From Papio anubis (lineage: Eukaryota; Chordata; Mammalia; Primates; Cercopithecidae), in the NCBI RefSeq assembly GCF_008728515.1, contig NC_044996.1, positions 124,381,610 to 124,445,609 on the forward strand: DNA of 64,000 nt, in the 5' to 3' direction. The position numbers and the translations under genes were made by a program. The notes under the pieces are model-generated. The model made no database searches. It worked only from the letters and a program-made list of their open reading frames with translations, and had not been told where the DNA came from. Of the stretch, positions 58,937-64,000 are shown piece after piece (position 1 is the first letter of the stretch; each line of letters begins with the position of its first letter).

Positions 58937-58957
58937 GTCTCTCTCTCTCTGTCTCTC

Positions 58958-58989
<32 letters not shown>

Positions 58990-58994
58990 TGTGG
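58937..58994 (+). repeat. (CT)n-(GT)n compound microsatellite
   Basis: CT units, then a GT run with a few interruptions. Confidence 0.92.
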
Positions 58995-59644
58995 TTTGTT
59001 ATAGCAGGCATGGATTCTGGCTATGGATATAACTATGAATACTGCCACCACAGTTCTTTGCTAATTCTACAGTTAAATACATTCTGTGTGTGATAAGATC
59101 CCTTTTTCAGATTCTGCACATTGGCAGCTGGTTTGCACACTGGCAGCTGTTAAATTTTGTAATTGCACAAGTGATAACAGCAGCCTAAATAGGTTTTCAT
59201 GTTTTCCAGTTCTTCCTTAAGGAAAATGAGCAAGCATTTCCAATGATCATACATAGAATCCAGGCTCCTGGTAAAGAATTTTGGGGTCCGTATTATAAGG
59301 AATCATGTCGAGATGAACCTTAGAAACCAGATTAATGAGCATGGATCTTATCCTAAAAGCAAATGAAGAGGGCAAGTAATGAAAATATTTTTTAAAATTT
59401 TGGGTATAAAACAACATTGATCCATTATCTCTCATGAACCCGTTGAGTGGTCCTGCTGGTCTTGCTTGGGCTAACTGCTGAAATGGCATTTAGCTATAGG
59501 GTCTGAGATGGCCTCAGTTATATGTCTGGTGGTTGGTGCTGGCCTCTCACCCTCCACATGGGTGCTCATCTTCCAGTAGGCTAAATTGCTTTTCTTACAT
59601 TTTGGCCTCAGGGAAGTATCTAAGAGGAGGAAAGTACAAGCTAC
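58995..59644. other. No feature recognised
   Basis: Unassigned sequence; the 80-codon frame at 59247-59489 has no recognisable domain. Confidence 0.4.
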
Positions 59645-60535
59645 ATGGTGCTAAACATCAGTAATCATCAGGAAAATACAAATTAAAAGTACAATGAGAT
59701 ATCATTTCATACGTAGTAGAATGGCTATTTTCAAGAAAATGAAAGGTAACGTGTGCTGGAAAGGATATGGAGAAAAGGAAACCCTTGCACATTGTTGTTG
59801 GGAATGTAAATTAGTACAGCCACTACCATTAAGGAAAACAGTGTGGTGGTTCCTAAAAACAAAAAATGGAACCACCATATGATCCAGCAATCACACTACT
59901 GGTTACTTATCCAAAGAAAACAGTATGTCAAAGAGATATATTAGCACCTCCATGTTCATTGTAGCCCTACTGACAGTAGCCAAGATATAGAATCAAACTA
60001 AGTGCTCATCAATGAATGAATGGATAAAGAAAATATGCTGCATACATAAACAATGGAATATTATTCAGCATTTATAAAGAAGAAAATCCTGTTATTTGTG
60101 ACAACATGTGTGAACATGGAGGACATTATGCTAAGTGAGATAAGCCAGACCTGGAAAGACAAATACTGCATGATCTTACTTATATGTGGAATCTAAAACA
60201 GTCAAATTCATAGAAGCAAAGAGTAGAATGGTGGTTACCAACGGCTGGGGCGGGGGAGGTTGGGAAGATATTAGTCATAGGATACAAAATTTCAGTTAGA
60301 AAGGAGGAATAGCTTCAAGAGATCTGTTGTACAACATAATGACTATAGTTAAAAATGAGGTATTATATTTTTGAAAATTGCTAAGAGAGTTCTCACAGCA
60401 AATAAATATGTGAGCTAATGGGTATGTTAATTATCTTAATTTGGCTACTCCACAATGCATACATAGATCAACACATCATGTTGTACACCATAAATAAATA
60501 AAATTTTTGTTTGTCAATTTAAAAAGTAGATAATT
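59645..60535 (+). mobile_element. 5'-truncated L1 3' end (L1MA/MB type)
   Basis: ORF2 C-terminus with a short frame at 59694-59882 (ending WECKLVQPLPLRKTVWWFLK, containing a small in-frame insertion) and a full 3' UTR ('gtggttaccaacggctgggg', 'gttgtacaacataatgactatagtt', 'catgttgtacaccataaataaataaaat'). Confidence 0.85.
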
Positions 60536-61361
60536 TAAAATCATGTTGTATAACTTAGATATATATATACACATAATTTTTCTTTGGTGAGTATACCTCA
60601 ACAAAGCTGATAAAAAACAAATGGATGGAGAAACTTCACTGTTTAGAGAAATAGCATCATGAAGATCCTTATATTTAATATCTTTAAGGAAATTACTTTT
60701 ATATTACTTCTTTTGAGATTCATAGTCAACACTTTTCCTTCAATTTATGATGCCTTCCATTAATTATAAGCCTCAATCTGAAGTTGTGCTTCTCCCAGTC
60801 TTTTAGATGCCAAAGAAAGGCTTTCAGCAACTGCTTGAGCTTGATAGTGTACTGTAGGAGATGCTAAGGAGTGGCTCACTCTTCTATTCCAACTTTTTTC
60901 TAGTGTGGGTTTCTGTAATTCAAGGATTGAAAAACTCCCTTGCAGCTAAGATTTGGAATGTGATTCGTGCTCCACCAAGCAGATACTATTGTGTGAAACT
61001 TTAATTGAGAACTGAGTTAAGTGTAAAGTGTAGATTTTACAAACTTGACTGCTTTCAACAAATATATTAACAATTTTATTGATAGTAAATTCACTTATTG
61101 CATTAAATTTAGTTTTAAATAATATTGTAACAGAGGAGTTTAAGAATTTCCACCAATGAAGTAGGCTAGGCCACTTTTTCAGATAGTTCTTTTTGGTTAT
61201 GTTATGCTCACCATAATAGATGTAAGGTTTTAAAATGTGTTTATCATTTTATTTCCAAAACATATACACATACCTTAACACAATGAACTCTTTTGTTTTT
61301 ATTTTTCAATTGTTTTAATAATTAAGAGCCTTACTATAGTAAAATACAATTTTTACATTCA
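60536..61361. other. No feature recognised
   Basis: Unassigned AT-rich sequence. Confidence 0.4.
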
Positions 61362-61366
61362 TATGG

Positions 61367-61786
61367 TGATATGGTTTGGATCTGTGTCCCCACCTAAATC
61401 TCATGTTGAATTGTGATCCCCAGTGTTGCAGATGGGGCCTGGTGGGAAATGATTGGATCATGGAGGCAGATTTCTCATGAATGACAGTACCATGCCCTTA
61501 TACTGTCCTCACAATAATGAGTGAGTTCTCATGAGATCTAGTCATTTAAAAGTGTATGGTATTTTCTCCCTCCTCTTGCTCCTGTTCTGGCCATGTGACA
61601 TGCTTGCTCCCATTTCACTTTGTGCCATGATAGTAAGCTTCCTGAGGCCTACCCAGAAGCAAAGCGTATGCTAGCATCATGCTTCTTGTGTAACCCACAG
61701 AACCATGAGCCAATCAAACCTCTTTTCTTTATAAATTACCCAGTCTCAGGTATTTCTTTATAGCAATGTGATAATGGACTAATATA
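61367..61786 (+). mobile_element. MLT1A-type solo LTR (ERVL-MaLR)
   Basis: Begins TGATATGGTTTGGATCTGTG and ends TGGACTAATATA, with 'gatttctcatgaatgacagtaccatgcccttatactgtcctcac', 'ctagcatcatgcttcttgtg' and 'aaacctcttttctttataaattacccagtctcagg'. The 5-bp flanks tatgg and tatga are a likely target duplication with one change. Confidence 0.9.
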
Positions 61787-62139
61787 TATGACAAAAGTAG
61801 TTTCTCATATTGGTGTAAACACTATATTTGTAAAAAGTAAAGCCTTCTTGCCAAAAATGTATGGAAAAGCATGAAATGGAATTTTGCTGGTTTTCTCACC
61901 AGGAGAATAGTTTGTTTTCTGTTCTAGCCGTATAAGCATCTTTTAAAGTAGCATTGCCTCTAGTTTCATCATTTGTAATTTCAAGATTATAAACTGTGTG
62001 TGGTCCCCTTATAACTTTCTGCATTACTATGAGTTTTAATGATAGGTTTCTTATAAAGAAGCTAAAAACAGTTGACTGACACCGATGGGCTAGAATTTAT
62101 ACAGAAGATACACAACTGTAACATTAGCTTATTTTTGAG
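61787..62139. other. No feature recognised
   Basis: Unassigned. Confidence 0.4.
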
Positions 62140-62510
62140 GATCTAAAAATCAAATCAATTGAACTCATAGATATAGAGAGTAGAAGGATGGTTATGAGAA
62201 GCTAGGAATGGTAGTGGGGGAAGGTGGGCATGGTTAATGCATACAAAAAATAGAAAGAATGGATAAGACCTATTATTTGATTCCACAATAGGGCAACTAT
62301 AGCCAATAATAACTTAATTGTATTTTCTAAAATAACTGAAATAATATAATTGAATTGTTTGTAACTCAAAGGATAAATGCTTGAGGGAATGGATACTCCA
62401 TTCACCATAATGTACTTATTTCATATTGCATGCTTGTATCAAAATATCTCATGTACCCCATAAATACATACACCTAATACGTATCCACAAAAAATTTTTT
62501 TAATTCAAAA
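62140..62510 (+). mobile_element. L1 3' UTR fragment
   Basis: 'gaactcatagatatagagagtagaaggatggttatgagaagc' through 'tcatgtaccccataaatacatacacctaatacgtatccac' follows an L1 3' UTR and ends in an A/T-rich tail. Confidence 0.8.
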
Positions 62511-62524
62511 TTCTAAAAATGAGA

Positions 62525-62805
62525 GGCCGGGCGCGGTGGCTCAAGCCTGTAATCCCAGCACTTTGGGAGGCCGAGACGGGCGGATCATGAGGTCAGGAGA
62601 TCGAGACCATCTTGGCTAACACAGTGAAACCCCGTCTCTACTAAAAAATACAAAAAACTAGCCGGGCGAGGTGGCGGGCACCTGTAGTCCCAGCTACTCG
62701 GGAGGCTGAGGCAGGAGAATGGCGCAAACCCGGGAGGCGGAGCTTGCAGTGAGCTGAGATCCGGCCACTGCACTCCAGCCCGGGCGACAGCGCGAGACTC
62801 CGTCT

Positions 62806-62836
<31 letters not shown>
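62525..62836 (+). mobile_element. Young AluY-type SINE (Old World monkey AluYR-like)
   Basis: Near-consensus full-length Alu with intact left and right arms and an uninterrupted A tail of more than 30 bases. The duplication ttctaaaaatgaga / ttctaaaaatgaaa lies at 62511-62524 and 62837-62850. Shares GAGACGGGCGG and ACTAGCCGGGCGAGGTGG with the copy at 4021. Confidence 0.96.
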
Positions 62837-62838
<2 letters not shown>

Positions 62839-62850
62839 CTAAAAATGAAA

Positions 62851-63403
62851 AAATAAATCATATAAAAATATTTCTAGTTTTCATTAAGAAAATCTACATA
62901 TTGTAAAAGTCTTTAGCTATCTTGATGTTCCTTGAATACACAAATGTTTTTAAATTTTTTTCTCAGCATGGATCACCAATGACACAAAATGTATAACTTG
63001 GTTAGTTTTACACTATTTATCTTAGATTCCGAGTTTCTTTCAAATATTTCTTTTAAAAAGTGGAAATCTACTATTGGTCATAAAAATTAATTTTCTAATC
63101 TGTTTCTTCAAAAATTTAGTCTTCAATAGTACTCTCAGGAGATACCAAGGAACTTACATCAATACATTAGTATATTTATGATGTAAATGCAATAATGTAT
63201 ATGGATCTTTAAAATCAATATAAATATGCTATTTTTATTAATATACATCTTGAGGTGGTTAAGGAATGTTAAAAACCTTGCTCTTAACTCCAGATGGCAT
63301 TTTATTGTGTGTGAATAATGAGTCTCAAAGAAGACAACAAAACATTCTCATCAACTTTGTAGCAGTAAAAAAGCACTAGCTCACTAGCTAGTGGGTGTCA
63401 CCT
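62851..63403. other. No feature recognised
   Basis: AT-rich unassigned sequence. Confidence 0.4.
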
Positions 63404-63500
63404 TTTCCTAATTCTTTTTTAAATTAATTAATTAATTTTTAATGGTTATAGTTGTACATATTTTGGAAGTACATGTGATATTTTGATGCATGTTTCTAAC
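63404..63500 (-). mobile_element. Short L1 3'-terminal fragment
   Basis: 'aattaattaattaatttttaatggttatagttgtacatattttggaagtacatgtgatattttgatgcatg' resembles the antisense 3' terminus of an L1MA/PB element; compare 1135-1190. Confidence 0.5.
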
Positions 63501-63954
63501 CCTTTTAAAATCTAAAATTTGGAGACAATTTCTGTTTCAGTCTTTGTTGAAGATAGTGGATTATACATGACTAGGCTAAGGGTGTCCTTCACTCAATATC
63601 AGGATACCAGAAATAAAGATAGAAAATACCCTTGGTTTTTATTAAGAAGTAAATTTAAAGTCAAAAGGGGTATTGGTTCTTCATTATTATTATTATTTTA
63701 TTTGTAAATTAAAGCTACATTTATATTATTAATCATAAAGTCCCCTAACAATAATAATAAAATTGTTCTTGGTAACACAACAATAGGAAATAGTCATACC
63801 ATACACCTCAAGTCTTTGTCCTTTTTTTCCTAGGGCAGGGTGAAAAAATGGGGGTGGGAGGACAACACAGTTATCTGAAATACTTCCAGAAACATGTTTT
63901 TCAGTGCTTTTGTTTCATCCTCAATGAGGATAGAATAGTTTCTTGGAACAGATG
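63501..63954. other. No feature recognised
   Basis: Unassigned; (ATT)n-like runs near 63685 and 63748. Confidence 0.4.
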
Positions 63955-64000
63955 ATTTAGTGTAATAGAATGGGCATGGGTTTTGGAGTTGGCCAACCTG
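63955..64000 (+). mobile_element. Possible start of a MIR SINE, cut by the window end
   Basis: 'agtgtaatagaatgggcatgggttttggagttggccaacctg' resembles the MIR 5' part ('agtggttaagagcacgggctttggagtcagacagacctg'). Confidence 0.45.

Noticed and set aside
1..64000. CRISPR array, operon, tRNA or rRNA genes
   Set aside because: No regularly spaced direct repeats, cloverleaf or rRNA cores were seen; the sequence is primate interspersed-repeat DNA.

Overview
This window looks like intergenic or intronic DNA from a primate, most likely an Old World monkey (macaque or baboon type). It is AT-rich and I find no host gene with exons, no tRNA or rRNA and no CRISPR array. Most of it is layered transposable elements. 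Primate origin follows from the dimeric Alu SINEs, the L1P-type LINEs and the THE1/MST LTRs. The two youngest-looking Alus (4021 and 62525) carry 'GAGACGGGCGG' and 'ACTAGCCGGGC', which I associate with the cercopithecid AluYR subfamilies rather than with human AluY.

Layout. 1.1-11.3 kb is one long minus-strand L1 (3' UTR, ORF2, ORF1, tandemly repeated 5' UTR). It was hit successively by a retrocopy of the mitochondrial complex III gene UQCRQ (2795-3282), by a twin-primed (5'-inverted) younger L1 (about 4001-6722) that itself received two Alus, and by a THE1 solo LTR (10761-11117). 11.4-22.2 kb is a quieter zone of old fragments (L1M, MIR, L2, two hAT-type DNA elements, an MST LTR) between unassigned sequence. 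22253-23336 is a solo class II (ERVK-type) LTR with a 6-bp target duplication. 25.6-50 kb is an almost continuous stack of L1s nested in L1s, with six Alus. 50.6-55.3 kb holds a rearranged L1 5' end and a 3.6-kb plus-strand L1. 55.4-64 kb contains a Tigger-type element, a long L2 on the minus strand with a decayed reverse transcriptase, an L1 3' end, an MLT1A-type LTR and a young Alu.

The only stretch with an undamaged protein reading frame of recognisable host origin is the UQCRQ retrocopy. Its 82-codon frame has the parent's full length and no stop or frameshift. All LINE reading frames are broken. Most value here is structural: target-site duplications fix the order of insertion, and several junctions (twin priming, loss of host-element sequence at an L1 insertion, a templated filler, inverted 5' ends) record how the insertions happened. 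I see no convincing undescribed gene system. Subfamily names were assigned by eye and need RepeatMasker to confirm.
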